Source: Planctomycetales bacterium 71-10
Lineage (GTDB): Bacteria; Planctomycetota; Planctomycetia; Isosphaerales; Isosphaeraceae
DNA: 56,642 bases
Assembly (NCBI GenBank): GCA_001898385.1
Contig: MKTT01000121.1
Coordinates: forward strand, 1 to 56,642
Direction of reading: 5' to 3'
Shown piece by piece: positions 1 through 8,437 of the stretch (positions are counted from its first letter, which is position 1; every line of letters starts with the position of its first letter). Under the pieces are notes generated by a model. The model was not told the origin of the DNA, ran no database searches, and worked only from the letters and a program-made list of their open reading frames with translations. Made by a program: the position numbers and the translations under genes.

Positions 1-400
1 CCCGGCCGTTGCCCGAGCATTCCAGCAGGGCGGTCACGGTCTGCGAGGGCATCCGCCGCAATTCGTCGTAGGACAACTCGAAGGGGCGCTCGACCTCGCC
101 CTCGACCTTGAGGTTCCAGGTCTTCGCCCCGATCTCCGGGACCTCGAAGTGGGTGCGGACGTAGAACTGCTCGTTCGGCGTGAGGAGGCGGCGGGTGTCG
201 AGCGCCGAGAACGGGAACTCCAGGTTCTCCGGGTCTCGCTGCCGGCCGATCATCCCCGTGGGACGCCGGTCGCCGTCGTCCGCACCGAATGCCGCCGCCC
301 GGCCGCCGAGGGCCTGGGCGAACGGCAGGGCCACGGCCCCTCGCAGCAGGTCACGACGCCCGAAACCCGGACCGATTTCCCGCTTCGATGTCCCGTCCAT
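1..400 (-). CDS. Sulfite oxidase-type molybdopterin oxidoreductase (N-terminal part)
   Basis: The C-terminus is cut off by the window edge; 133 residues are visible. The N-terminus carries a twin-arginine-like signal (GRRDLLRGAVALPFAQAL), so export by Tat is likely. Downstream come NEQFYVRTHFEVPEI and LLECSGNGR; in the sulfite oxidase/YedY family the cysteine of the latter motif (about C128) ligates molybdenum. The expected reaction is oxidation of sulfite to sulfate or a related oxotransfer outside the cytoplasm. The ATG is preceded by a G-rich stretch and lies 13 bp after the stop of the membrane gene at 414-875, so the two are probably co-transcribed. It would be the last step for sulfite made by the dioxygenase encoded at 3567. 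The exact substrate cannot be told from this fragment. Confidence 0.85.
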   Translation of the reverse strand, partial: MDGTSKREIGPGFGRRDLLRGAVALPFAQALGGRAAAFGADDGDRRPTGMIGRQRDPENLEFPFSALDTRRLLTPNEQFYVRTHFEVPEIGAKTWNLKVEGEVERPFELSYDELRRMPSQTVTALLECSGNGR

Positions 401-413
401 CGTCCGCCCCCTC

Positions 414-875
414 TCAGCGCCGGACCGCCTGGAGCGCCTTGCCCACGCCCGCCGGGTCCCGGCCGTCCCCCTCGCCCACGCCTCGGAAGTCGCCCCGCAG
501 GGCCTTCAAGGCGTACCGTTCCTCCTCGATCTCCGTGGCCGTTCGTACGCCCAGGCGGCGGAACACGGGCATCGGCGGGCACCACCCCTGGACGGCGTGC
601 TGGAGCAGGAATCCGGCGACGGCGGCCGGCAGCAGGAGGAAGCGGCGATCCACGAAGGTGCCCAAGCCCAGGCCGACCAGGGCGACGGTGGCGGCGTTGG
701 CCTCCAGCGTCCGCTCGATGTCCCACTCCCGGTCGAGTTCCGCCAGGCGGCGTTCGATCGCCTCGGGTCCTGCGGCGGCGATCCGGGCGATGTCCTCCTG
801 GGTGCGGCGACGGATGTCCTCGTTCACATGATCGGCGGTGTGCTCGGGCACTCGGGCTACGGTCGTGGGAATCAT
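414..875 (-). CDS. DUF2892/YgaP-like small membrane protein
   Basis: A 153-residue protein. The first 60 residues are charged and helical; they are followed by two hydrophobic segments (ATVALVGLGLGTF and FLLLPAAVAGFLLQHAV) and the motif QGWCPPMPVFRRLGVRT, characteristic of the YgaP transmembrane domain (DUF2892). In YgaP-type proteins this domain accompanies rhodaneses and sits in the inner membrane. I chose the ATG at 875 because a GAGGAGG Shine-Dalgarno sequence stands just upstream; a longer reading to 941 lacks one. It precedes the sulfite-oxidase gene on the same strand. A role in membrane sulfur handling is inferred from the cysteine motif and neighbours. Confidence 0.8.
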   Translation of the reverse strand: MIPTTVARVPEHTADHVNEDIRRRTQEDIARIAAAGPEAIERRLAELDREWDIERTLEANAATVALVGLGLGTFVDRRFLLLPAAVAGFLLQHAVQGWCPPMPVFRRLGVRTATEIEEERYALKALRGDFRGVGEGDGRDPAGVGKALQAVRR

Positions 876-969
876 CGGGGCCTCCTCACGGGGCGGTTGT
901 CCTGTGTGTCGATGGGACGAAGGGATAGCCGGTCTAATCATGCAAATCCCGAGCCCGCCTACGGTTCCG

Positions 970-1332
970 CTAGGGCTTCCCCTTCTTGCCGCCCCAGCCG
1001 TGGAGCAGCTTCTTCTGGCGGGCCATCTCCTCCTGCGCCTCCTCGACGATCGTCTCGCAGACGAGCTTGCAGAGCCGCTCGACCAGAGGGTCGTCGAGCT
1101 TGTAGTAGACCTGCAACCCCTCCTTGCGGCGGGCGACCAGCCCCGCCTCGGCGAGCATCTTCAGGTGCTTGGAGACGTTGGCCTGGTTCCGGCCCGTCTC
1201 CTCGACAACCTGCGTGACGTTGCGCTCGCCCGCCATCAGGGAACGGAGGATCGCCAGCCGGGTCGGGTCCGCCAGCATGCGGAACTTCTCGGCCATCAGG
1301 TCCAGGAACTCGTCGGGGATCGTGGCGGCCAT
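970..1332 (-). CDS. ArsR/SmtB-family transcriptional repressor
   Basis: A 120-residue winged-helix protein with the typical ArsR core: LADPTRLAILRSLMAGERN, then the recognition helix region GRNQANVSKHLKMLAEAGLV and the wing RRKEGLQVYYKL. It lacks the ELCVCD metal site of classical ArsR, but has two cysteines near the C-terminal helix (RLCKLVCETI). In BigR/SqrR-type members cysteines sense persulfide; that this one does so is inference from the sulfur gene neighbourhood. The ATG at 1332 matches the usual family N-terminus; an upstream reading to 1527 is probably non-coding. It is divergent from the sulfur operon starting at 1436 and likely controls it and itself. Confidence 0.88.
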   Translation of the reverse strand: MAATIPDEFLDLMAEKFRMLADPTRLAILRSLMAGERNVTQVVEETGRNQANVSKHLKMLAEAGLVARRKEGLQVYYKLDDPLVERLCKLVCETIVEEAQEEMARQKKLLHGWGGKKGKP

Positions 1333-1356
1333 GGCTTGACTGATTAACCAAACAGG

Positions 1357-1386
1357 AATATAGTTGTCGTGGCGACTGAGAATATT
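1357..1386. promoter_or_regulatory. Candidate ArsR-type operator in divergent promoter region
   Basis: In the AT-rich gap between the ArsR gene (minus) and the sulfur operon (plus) there is an imperfect dyad: AATAT, 4 nt, GTCG, 3 nt, CGAC, 5 nt, ATATT. It is one of the few AT-rich patches in the area and has the size and position expected for an ArsR-family operator. Binding is inferred; the arms are asymmetric by one base. Confidence 0.4.
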
Positions 1387-1435
1387 GTAGCACGGCGAAC
1401 GCCCTTGGGAAGGTGCTGCGATGCGGAGGAAGGCG

Positions 1436-1642
1436 ATGTACGACTGGTCGTTGCCCGTCGGGGTCCTGGCCCTGTGGATCGTGCTGAACCGCTGGGTCCT
1501 GCCCCGGATGGGCGTCCCCACCTGCATGGGCGGCTCCTGTGCGGTGTCACCGCACCCCGCCGCAGAGCAATCGAGACCGACACGAGACCCGTCCCACCAT
1601 CAGGATCTCCCGACCGACCCCAACGGAGAAGTGAATCGATGA
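1436..1642 (+). CDS. Small membrane protein with CMGGSC motif
   Basis: A 68-residue protein with a single membrane segment (VGVLALWIVLNRWVLPRMG) followed by PTCMGGSC, two cysteines that could bind a metal or exchange thiols on the periplasmic side. The tail is hydrophilic and rich in P, H and D. The ATG at 1436 has GGAGGAAGG immediately upstream; the in-frame ATG at 1421 has none. Its stop overlaps the next start (ATGA), so it is translationally coupled to the DsrE gene. The function is unknown; as first gene of the operon it could anchor sulfur-transfer proteins at the membrane. Confidence 0.65.
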   Translation: MYDWSLPVGVLALWIVLNRWVLPRMGVPTCMGGSCAVSPHPAAEQSRPTRDPSHHQDLPTDPNGEVNR

Positions 1643-2070
1643 ACCGGATGACGCTGCTCGGAGTGATGGCGGTCCTGGCCCTGGGGGCGACCCAGGCGAC
1701 CTGGGCGGACGACAAGCCCGAGGCCGGGCCGCTGAAGGTGGTCGTCCACGTCAATGTCCCCGAGCCCGGCACCCAGGGGGCGGGCCTGAAGAACGTCACG
1801 AACCTCCTCAAGGAGGCATCGGACACCCAGGTCGAGGTCGTCTGCCACGGGGCGGGCATCGGCCTGGTGGAGAAGGCCCGGACCGACCACGCCGAGGCGG
1901 TCGAGGCCCTCATCAAGAAGGGGGTGAGGTTCGTGGCCTGCGAGAACACGATGCGGCAGAAATCGGTCCGCAAGGAGGACCTGCTGCCGGGGGTCGGCAC
2001 GGTCCCCTCGGGGGCCGTCGAGGTGGTCCGCAAGCAGCAGAAAGACGGCTATGCCTACTTCAAGCCATGA
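1639..2070 (+). CDS. Exported DsrE/DsrF-like protein
   Basis: A 143-residue protein with an N-terminal signal peptide (VMAVLALGATQATWA) and a DsrE-like alpha/beta fold: KVVVHVNVP, TQVEVVCHGAGIGLV, GVRFVACENTM, then PSGAVEVVRKQQKDGYAYFKP. The cysteines in VVCHG and VACENTM lie at the usual DsrE positions, and the VRFVACENTM segment is typical of single-domain periplasmic DsrE proteins. Such proteins are thought to carry sulfane sulfur. It is coupled by a 4-bp overlap to the preceding small membrane gene and lies upstream of the rhodanese. A sulfur carrier role outside the cytoplasm is likely but not proven. Confidence 0.82.
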   Translation: MNRMTLLGVMAVLALGATQATWADDKPEAGPLKVVVHVNVPEPGTQGAGLKNVTNLLKEASDTQVEVVCHGAGIGLVEKARTDHAEAVEALIKKGVRFVACENTMRQKSVRKEDLLPGVGTVPSGAVEVVRKQQKDGYAYFKP

Positions 2071-2116
2071 GTCGGGGCGGGTGGGCGATCCGGCGAGAGA
2101 CCGGGAGGAGGGTGAG

Positions 2117-2674
2117 ATGAGCGTCCAGACGATCACTCCGCAGGAGGTCGAGGACTTGCGGCGGCGGGGGCGGGCCGTCGATCTGATCGACGTGCGGACC
2201 CCCGTGGAGTACCGGGAGGTCCACGCCGAGCCGGCACGGTCGGTCCCCCTGGACCGGCTCGACCCCAGGGCGGTGATGGAAGCCCGCAACGGCACGAAGG
2301 ACGAACCCCTCTACACGATCTGCCGCTCGGGGAGCCGGGGTCGGCAGGCGTGCGAGGCGTTCCACGCCGCCGGGTTCGCCAACGTCGTCAACGTCGAAGG
2401 CGGCACGCTCGCCTGGGAGCAGGCCGGGCTGCCCGTGTTGCGGGGGAAGAAGTCGATCTCGCTGGAGCGTCAGGTGCGGATCGCCGCCGGCTCGCTTGTG
2501 GTGCTCGGCACGGCGCTGGGGGCGTTCGTCCACCCGGCCTTCCTGGGCCTGTCGGGGTTCGTCGGGGCCGGGCTGGTCTTCGCCGGGGTCACGGACACCT
2601 GCGGGATGGGGATGATGCTGGCCCGGATGCCCTGGAACCGGGCCGAGCCCGAGGAGGCGACGTGCCCTCGCTGA
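2117..2674 (+). CDS. Rhodanese with C-terminal membrane domain (YgaP-like)
   Basis: A 185-residue protein. Residues 1-110 form a rhodanese domain with VDLIDVRTPVEYREVH and the active-site loop ICRSGSRG (cysteine about C69), then VNVEGGTLAWEQAGLPV. Residues 125-175 hold two hydrophobic helices ending in VTDTCGMGMMLARMPWN, the YgaP DUF2892 domain. It should transfer sulfane sulfur from persulfide or thiosulfate to an acceptor at the inner membrane. A strong GGGAGGAGGG precedes the ATG at 2117. Its 3' end overlaps the start of the TauE/SafE gene by 13 bp, which suggests coupled expression with that exporter. Confidence 0.92.
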   Translation: MSVQTITPQEVEDLRRRGRAVDLIDVRTPVEYREVHAEPARSVPLDRLDPRAVMEARNGTKDEPLYTICRSGSRGRQACEAFHAAGFANVVNVEGGTLAWEQAGLPVLRGKKSISLERQVRIAAGSLVVLGTALGAFVHPAFLGLSGFVGAGLVFAGVTDTCGMGMMLARMPWNRAEPEEATCPR

Positions 2675-3552
2675 TCGGGCCGCTGTTCCTGTTCGCAGGC
2701 TCGACGATGCCCGTCGGCGGGCCGCAGGCCGCCCTGGGCCTCGCCTTCGGGGCGGTCGTGGGGTTCTCGCTGGGGCTGACCGGGGGCGGCGGGTCGATCT
2801 TCGCCGTGCCCCTGCTGGTCTACGGCCTGGGGGTGCGCACCCGTGAGGCGATCGGCGTCTCGCTGGCCGCCGTGGGGGCGACCGCTCTGGTCGGCGGGCT
2901 GCGGCGGCTGGCCCATGGCGAGGTCGAGGTGCGTACCGGGCTGCTCTTCGCCGCCGCCGGGATGCTGGGGGCTCCGGGCGGCTCGTGGCTGGGGCGTCGG
3001 GTCCCCGAGGGCATCCTGCTGCTCCTGTTCGCCGTGCTCATGGTGCTCGTCGCCGTCAGGATGTGGGTCCAGGCGTCCCGCAGGCCCGAGGAGACTCGGG
3101 CGTTGCGTGGCTCGTCCGCCGCATCGCCCGACGAGGCGGGGCCGTCCTGCCGCCGTGACCCGAACGGGCGGCTGCACCTCAACTCCCGGTGCTTCGGCGT
3201 GCTCGTGATCGCCGGGCTGGCGGCGGGGGTGCTCTCGGGCCTCTTCGGCGTCGGAGGCGGGTTCGTGATCGTCCCGGCCCTGGTGCTCGTCACCGGCATG
3301 GGCATCCACCGGGCTGTCGCCACCTCGCTGCTGGTCATCGCCCTGGTGAGCGCCTCGGGCGTGGCGTCCTACGTCGCCGCCGGCAGCCCGCTGCCCCTGT
3401 CGCTGACGGGCCTCTTCGTGGCCGGCGGGCTCGCCGGGATGGAGGCGGGCACCCTCGTGGGCCGCCGCCTCGGCGGCCCCGGACTCCAGAAGCTCTTCGC
3501 CTCGGCGATGGTCGCCGTGGCCGCCTTCATCGTCCTCAAGAGCCTCGCCTGA
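2662..3552 (+). CDS. TauE/SafE-family sulfite/anion exporter
   Basis: A 296-residue polytopic membrane protein made of two homologous halves, each with the TauE/SafE glycine motif (SLGLTGGGGSIFAVPLLVY and GLFGVGGGFVIVPALVLV). The halves are separated by a hydrophilic loop of about 40 residues containing SCRRDPNGRLHLNSRC. The start is a GTG at 2662 behind GAGGAGG, inside the end of the rhodanese gene; no ATG in this frame gives a sensible N-terminus. The family exports sulfite or organosulfonates; here sulfite made by the following dioxygenase fusion is the probable substrate, inferred from context. Confidence 0.9.
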   Translation: MPSLIGPLFLFAGSTMPVGGPQAALGLAFGAVVGFSLGLTGGGGSIFAVPLLVYGLGVRTREAIGVSLAAVGATALVGGLRRLAHGEVEVRTGLLFAAAGMLGAPGGSWLGRRVPEGILLLLFAVLMVLVAVRMWVQASRRPEETRALRGSSAASPDEAGPSCRRDPNGRLHLNSRCFGVLVIAGLAAGVLSGLFGVGGGFVIVPALVLVTGMGIHRAVATSLLVIALVSASGVASYVAAGSPLPLSLTGLFVAGGLAGMEAGTLVGRRLGGPGLQKLFASAMVAVAAFIVLKSLA

Positions 3553-3566
3553 AGCAGGAGCGTCCC

Positions 3567-4979
3567 ATGTTCTTCCACCAGCGGTTCGTGCCCGGCCTGG
3601 CGATCTACAGCTACATGGTCGGCGACGAGAAGTCCAAGAAGTGTGCCGTGATCGACCCGACCAGGGACGTGGACGAGTACCTGGAGATCGCCAAGCGGGA
3701 GGGCCTACGCATCACGCATGTCCTTGAGACCCACGTCCACGCCGACTTCGTGAGCGGCTCGGTCGAGTTGAAGGCCCGGCTGGGCGACGGGGTTCAGGTC
3801 GTCGTCTCCGGCATGGGCGGCGAGGAGTGGACCCCGCCTTACGCCGACCGGGCGGTGGCCAACGGCGACGAGATCGCCCTGGGGGGCGTGCGGCTGAAGG
3901 CGGTCCACACCCCCGGCCACACCTACGAGCACGTCTCCTGGGCGCTGTTCGACGACACCCGGAGCAGGGACACCCCCTGGCTGGTCTTTACGGGCGACTT
4001 CCTGTTCGTCGGCGACGTGGGACGGCCCGACCTCCTCGGCGAAGAGGCCCGCAAGACGCTGGCTCACCAACTCTACGAGAGCGTCTTCGGCGTGCTGCCG
4101 GGGCTTCCCGACTTCACCGAAGTCTACCCCGCCCACGGGGCCGGGTCGCTCTGCGGCAAGGCGATCGGCTCCCGCAGCACCTCGACCCTCGGCTACGAGC
4201 GGCGGTTCAGCGGGGCGCTCCGGCCCAGGGGGGAGCCGGAGTGGGTCTCGACCTTGCTGGAAGGGATGCCGATCGCCCCGCCGTACTTCACCCGCATGAA
4301 GAAGGTCAACGCCGGAGGGCCGAGGGTCCTCGGCCCCGAGCCGCTCGGCCGTAAGCGGTTCACGGCGAAGGATGTCCACGAGCGGGTCTGCGAGCACTGC
4401 CTGGTCCTGGACGTGCGCCCCAAGGAGGCGTTCGCCGCCGCCCACATCCCCGGCTCGATCAACATCCCGCTGGGTCACAACCTGCCGACCTGGGCCGGCT
4501 GGGTCCTGCCGTACGACCGCCCGATCCTGATCGTACCCGACGACCCCGACGACGTGCCCGAGGTGGTCACGCACCTTTTGCGGGTCGGCTTCGACGAGGT
4601 GCAGGGCTACCTGGAGGGCGGCCTGGGCGACTGGGAGACCAGCGGGTTCGAGTTGGGCCGCCTGGCGACGACCTCCGTCCACGACCTCGCCGACCGGCTC
4701 CAGGGCGAGGGCTCCCGCCCGTTCGTGCTCGATGTCCGCACCGACGGCGAGTGGGACGCCGGGCACATCGAGGGGGCGCACCACATCCACGGCGGGACGC
4801 TGGAGGAGCGATATGCCGAGGTCCCGAAAGACCGCCCGGTGGCGGTGGTCTGCGGTTCGGGCTACCGGGCCTCGATCGCCTCTTCGTTCTTGAAGCGAGA
4901 GGGCTACACGGACGTGGCCAACGTGCTCGGCGGCATGGCCGCCTGGAAGGCCGCCGGATTTCCGGCGGTGAAGGACTGA
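3567..4979 (+). CDS. Persulfide dioxygenase fused to two rhodanese domains
   Basis: A 470-residue cytoplasmic protein. Residues 1-240 are an ETHE1-type metallo-beta-lactamase fold with ETHVHADFVSG, HTPGHT, TGDFLFVGDVGRPD and YPAHGAGS, the iron ligands of persulfide dioxygenases that turn glutathione persulfide into sulfite. Two rhodanese domains follow. In the first, the position of the catalytic loop reads LIVPDDPDDV and has no cysteine, so it is probably inactive. The second has VVCGSGYRAS with cysteine about C429 and should be active. The fusion resembles CstB/Blh-type proteins. It starts 14 bp after the exporter gene and is the centre of the operon. Confidence 0.93.
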   Translation: MFFHQRFVPGLAIYSYMVGDEKSKKCAVIDPTRDVDEYLEIAKREGLRITHVLETHVHADFVSGSVELKARLGDGVQVVVSGMGGEEWTPPYADRAVANGDEIALGGVRLKAVHTPGHTYEHVSWALFDDTRSRDTPWLVFTGDFLFVGDVGRPDLLGEEARKTLAHQLYESVFGVLPGLPDFTEVYPAHGAGSLCGKAIGSRSTSTLGYERRFSGALRPRGEPEWVSTLLEGMPIAPPYFTRMKKVNAGGPRVLGPEPLGRKRFTAKDVHERVCEHCLVLDVRPKEAFAAAHIPGSINIPLGHNLPTWAGWVLPYDRPILIVPDDPDDVPEVVTHLLRVGFDEVQGYLEGGLGDWETSGFELGRLATTSVHDLADRLQGEGSRPFVLDVRTDGEWDAGHIEGAHHIHGGTLEERYAEVPKDRPVAVVCGSGYRASIASSFLKREGYTDVANVLGGMAAWKAAGFPAVKD

Positions 4980-5013
4980 GCGTCGAGAAGAACTTCAACC
5001 AGAGGAGGATGCG

Positions 5014-5514
5014 ATGTTGTTGATGAATCGTCGAGTGGCGTGGGTCGTGCCCGGTCTGGTGGTCGCCCTCGGGGGCCTCGTGGCCCTGGGCGGGGCCTCG
5101 CCCCAGGAGGAGCCGGCGAAGGCCGGGGCGACGGCGCAGCCGGGGTCGAAGGGCCACGGCAAGATGGTCTTCGTCCTGACGACCGGCCTGGAGGACCTCC
5201 AGTCGGTGAACATGGCCATCCGCCACGCCGGGATGGCGAAGAAGTCGGGCTACCTCGACGACTCCGTGCTCCTGGTCTACGGGCGGTCCGTGCAGGCGTT
5301 CTCGAAGGACGTCACGGCAAAGCCCCCTCAGGTCGCCGCCGCCATCAAGGAGGCGAAGGAGGCCGGCGCCCGCATCATCCTCTGCGGCGAGGCGCTCAAG
5401 CGGTTCGACATCCCGAAGGAGAAGCTGGAACCGGGCGTCGATGAGGTCGTGCCCAACTCGATCGTCACGCTCGCCGAGTTGGTGTCCAAGGGCTACCAGA
5501 TCATCAAATACTGA
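5014..5514 (+). CDS. Membrane-anchored DsrE-family protein
   Basis: A 166-residue protein with an N-terminal hydrophobic signal or anchor (VPGLVVALGGLVALGGAS) and a DsrE-like domain: KMVFVLTTGLEDLQSVNMAI, DDSVLLVYGRSVQAFSKDV, GARIILCGEALKRFDI, IVTLAELVSKGYQIIKY. One conserved cysteine (IILCGEAL) is a possible sulfur-carrying residue. An AGAGGAGG ribosome site precedes the ATG at 5014; an ATG at 5023 is a less likely alternative. It sits between the dioxygenase fusion and the SoxB-like gene. It differs clearly from the first DsrE protein of the operon, so the two are not a recent duplication. Confidence 0.82.
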   Translation: MLLMNRRVAWVVPGLVVALGGLVALGGASPQEEPAKAGATAQPGSKGHGKMVFVLTTGLEDLQSVNMAIRHAGMAKKSGYLDDSVLLVYGRSVQAFSKDVTAKPPQVAAAIKEAKEAGARIILCGEALKRFDIPKEKLEPGVDEVVPNSIVTLAELVSKGYQIIKY

Positions 5515-5530
5515 GCCGGGAGGCCGACGG

Positions 5531-7153
5531 ATGTCCGCACGAACGATGAGCATGATCAAGGCGTCCGTCGGCCTGCTGCTGGCGATGGAAATCGCCGCAC
5601 CGACGACCCACGCAGGGGAGAGCGAGCCCGTGTCGATTTCCCTGGTTTACATCGCCGATCTGCACGCCCAACTCCGGCCGCACGCCGAGTTCTTCTGGCA
5701 CGGCGGCAAGGACGAGACGGCCATGGCGGGCGGGGTGGCCCGGATCGCCACGGCGGTCGAGGCGATCCGCAAGGAGCGGCCGGGCCGGGTCCTGTTCATG
5801 GACGCCGGGGACACGATCCAGGGCTCGGCGGCAGCCGCCTGGACCGAGGGCAAGGCGGTCGTCGCCCCGGTCAACGCCCTGAATCTCGACCTGGGCATCC
5901 CCGGCAACTGGGAGGTCGTCTACGGGGCCGAGGCGCTGGAGGAACGGGCCGGGGAGTTCCGCCACCCGATGATCGCCGCAAACATCCGGGATGCGAGGAC
6001 GAAGAAGCTCGTCTTCCCGCCCTACCTCGTCAAGGAGGTCGGCGGTGTGCGGGTTGGCGTGATCGGCTTCACAGACCCCGACGTGCCCGAGCGTCAGCCG
6101 CCGAGCTACAGCAAGGGGCTGACTTTCGAGAAGTCCGATGTGGTCCAGCCATTGATCGACGAGCTTCGCCGGGAGGAGAAGGTCGATGTCGTCGTGCTGC
6201 TGACCCACGTCGGCCTTCCCAAGTCGATCCGCCTGGCCGAGACGCTCAAGGGGGTCGATTTCCTCCTCTCGGGCGACACCCACGAGAGGACCTACGAGCC
6301 GATCGTCCGGGGCGACACCTGGGTGGTCGAGCCGGGCAGCTTCGGCTCGTTCCTGGGGCGGCTGGACTTCACGCTCAGGGACGGCAGGGTCGTCGATCGC
6401 AGGTGGGAATTGATCGAGTTGCGGGCCGACCGCTTCGCCGAGGACCCGCAGGTCAAGCGGGTCGTGGACGAGACGCTGGCCCCGATGAGGCCCAGACTCG
6501 ACGCCATCATCGGCGAGACGAAGGCCACGCTGATGCGCTACAACGTCGTCGAGACGAGCCTGGACGACGTGCTCTCCGATGCGCTCCGGGAAGCGGCGGG
6601 AACGGAGATCGGCCTGTCCAACGGCTTCCGGTTCTCGCCGCCGACGGCTCCGGGGCCGATCCGGGAGGCCGACCTCTGGGACTGGTATCCGATCACCACG
6701 AGGCTGAAGGTCGGCAACGTCACGGGCGGGCAACTCCGGGCGTTCTGGGAGCGGGAACTGGAGCACGTCTTCGCCTCCGACCCGGAGAAGCTGTTCGGCG
6801 GCTGGGTGCCCCGGCCCTCGGGGTTGACCCTGCGGTTCGTCGCCCACGCACCCGAGGGGCATCGGGTCCGGGAGATCACCGTCGGCGGCGAGCCGCTGGA
6901 GGACGACAGGCTGTACACGCTGGTGGCCTGCGAGCGGGAGGGGGACGAGCCGGACAAGCTCTGCCGCATCCCGCACGTCCAGGACGCCCGAGTCCTGGGC
7001 CTGGACGCCCACGAGGCTGTACGGCGCTATCTGGCGAGGCACTCCCCCCTGTCGTCCCTGGACGGCGGGCGAGTCGTCGCCGACGACCTGCCGCCGGTCG
7101 TCCGATCGCAGGTCCTCTCGCCCGACCATCCCGTCGAGGCCGGGACGGATTGA
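5531..7153 (+). CDS. SoxB-like exported metallophosphoesterase/5'-nucleotidase family protein
   Basis: A 540-residue protein with a signal peptide (residues 8-28) and the dimetal core of the UshA/SoxB superfamily: YIADLHAQLRP, FMDAGDTIQGS, GNWEVVYG, LLTHVGLPKS, LSGDTHERTYEPI. The C-terminal domain follows (LSNGFRFSPPTAPGPI, DLWDWYPITTRLKVG). The GNWEVVYG and ITTRLKVGNVTGG segments look more like SoxB than like a nucleotidase. SoxB hydrolyses sulfate from a SoxYZ-bound sulfur chain in the periplasm. No soxXA or soxYZ gene is in this window, so the partner is unknown; a nucleotidase role stays possible. It lies 16 bp after the DsrE gene. Confidence 0.8.
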   Translation: MSARTMSMIKASVGLLLAMEIAAPTTHAGESEPVSISLVYIADLHAQLRPHAEFFWHGGKDETAMAGGVARIATAVEAIRKERPGRVLFMDAGDTIQGSAAAAWTEGKAVVAPVNALNLDLGIPGNWEVVYGAEALEERAGEFRHPMIAANIRDARTKKLVFPPYLVKEVGGVRVGVIGFTDPDVPERQPPSYSKGLTFEKSDVVQPLIDELRREEKVDVVVLLTHVGLPKSIRLAETLKGVDFLLSGDTHERTYEPIVRGDTWVVEPGSFGSFLGRLDFTLRDGRVVDRRWELIELRADRFAEDPQVKRVVDETLAPMRPRLDAIIGETKATLMRYNVVETSLDDVLSDALREAAGTEIGLSNGFRFSPPTAPGPIREADLWDWYPITTRLKVGNVTGGQLRAFWERELEHVFASDPEKLFGGWVPRPSGLTLRFVAHAPEGHRVREITVGGEPLEDDRLYTLVACEREGDEPDKLCRIPHVQDARVLGLDAHEAVRRYLARHSPLSSLDGGRVVADDLPPVVRSQVLSPDHPVEAGTD

Positions 7154-7208
7154 CGTGCCGGGCTGCCCGTAGAGGTGTGCATCGAGGCGAGAGGAAGAGG
7201 AGAAGGCC

Positions 7209-8402
7209 ATGTCGAGGGGATCGCACCACAGGATCGTCATCGTCGGCGGCGGTACGGCGGGCCTCACGGTCGCCGCCCGCCTGGCCCGCAAGCTCAAGCG
7301 ACCCGACATCGCCGTCATCGAGCCGTCGGCCAAGCACTACTACCAGCCGCTCTGGACCCTGGTCGGGGGCGGCGTCTTCCCGAAACAGGCCAGCGAGCGG
7401 GACGAGGCGGACTTCATCCCGAAGGGGGCGACCTGGGTCCGGGACGCCGTGGACGGGTTCCGCCCGGACGAGAACTCCGTCACGACCCGTGGCGGGCGGG
7501 AGATCGGCTACGACTATCTGGTCGTCGCACCGGGCATCCAGATCGACTGGGGAGCGGTCGAGGGCCTCAAGGAACACCTCGGCTCCCACGGCGTCTGTAG
7601 CAACTACCACTACCGCACGGTGGACTACACCTGGGAGTGCATCCGCAGCTTCCGGGGCGGCACGGCCCTGTTCACGAACCCGAGCACGCCGGTCAAGTGC
7701 GGCGGTGCGCCTCAGAAGATCATGTACCTGGCCGACGACCGCTTCCGCAGGGCGGGCGTCCGGGACGGGGCGAGGGTCGCCTTCGCCTCGGCCGCCGGGT
7801 CGATCTTCGCCGTCGAGAAGTATGCTCGGACCCTGGAGGGCGTGATCGCCCGCCGTGGGATCGAGACGCTGTTCGGCCACGACCTGATCGCCGTGCGGCC
7901 CGAGGCGAAGGAGGCAGTCTTCCGCCGGACCGCATCGGGCGATGAGGTGGTGCTCGCTTACGACATGATCCACGTCACCCCGCCGATGAGCGCCCCGGAC
8001 TTCATCAAGAGGAGCCCTCTGGCCGACGCCGCCGGATGGGTGGACGTGGACAAGCACACCTTGAGACACGTCCGCTACCCCAACGTCTTCGGCCTGGGGG
8101 ACGCCAGCAACCTGCCGACCTCGAAGACCGGGGCGGCGGTCCGCAAGCAGGCCCCAGTGGTGGTCACGAACCTAGCCTCCGCCATGCGGGGCGAGCCGCC
8201 CGTGGCCCGCTACGACGGCTACACCTCCTGCCCGTTGGTGACTGGATACGGCAAGCTGGTGCTGGCCGAGTTCGACTACGACAAGAACTCGCAGGAGACC
8301 TTCCCTCTCGACCAGTCGGAGGAGCGACTGAGCATGTACCTCTTGAAGAAGTACGGGCTTCCGGCCTTCTACTGGCACGGCATGCTGCGAGGGCGTCTGT
8401 AG
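7209..8402 (+). CDS. sqr: Sulfide:quinone oxidoreductase-like flavoprotein
   Basis: A 397-residue FAD enzyme. The N-terminus has the dinucleotide-binding motif RIVIVGGGTAGLTVAARLAR and the SQR segment KHYYQPLWTLVGGGVF; the second FAD motif is VFGLGDASNLPTSKTGAAVR. Cysteines in GVCSNYHY and PVKCGGAPQKI match the pair that forms the active-site disulfide in type II (mitochondrial-like) SQR; a third cysteine occurs in YTSCPLVTGYG. It would oxidise sulfide at the membrane, pass electrons to quinone and make the persulfide used by the dioxygenase fusion. It begins 55 bp after the SoxB-like gene and probably belongs to the same operon. Confidence 0.92.
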   Translation: MSRGSHHRIVIVGGGTAGLTVAARLARKLKRPDIAVIEPSAKHYYQPLWTLVGGGVFPKQASERDEADFIPKGATWVRDAVDGFRPDENSVTTRGGREIGYDYLVVAPGIQIDWGAVEGLKEHLGSHGVCSNYHYRTVDYTWECIRSFRGGTALFTNPSTPVKCGGAPQKIMYLADDRFRRAGVRDGARVAFASAAGSIFAVEKYARTLEGVIARRGIETLFGHDLIAVRPEAKEAVFRRTASGDEVVLAYDMIHVTPPMSAPDFIKRSPLADAAGWVDVDKHTLRHVRYPNVFGLGDASNLPTSKTGAAVRKQAPVVVTNLASAMRGEPPVARYDGYTSCPLVTGYGKLVLAEFDYDKNSQETFPLDQSEERLSMYLLKKYGLPAFYWHGMLRGRL

Positions 8403-8437
8403 GGAGGCTTCGGCCTCCCCCGACCGGAGGGCACGAC

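Noticed and set aside
5531..7153. A complete Sox thiosulfate-oxidation system
   Set aside because: Only a SoxB-like protein is found; no SoxXA, SoxYZ or SoxCD genes are in the window.
5504..7333. Open frame of 609 codons on the minus strand
   Set aside because: Antisense to the SoxB-like gene, which has complete dimetal motifs.
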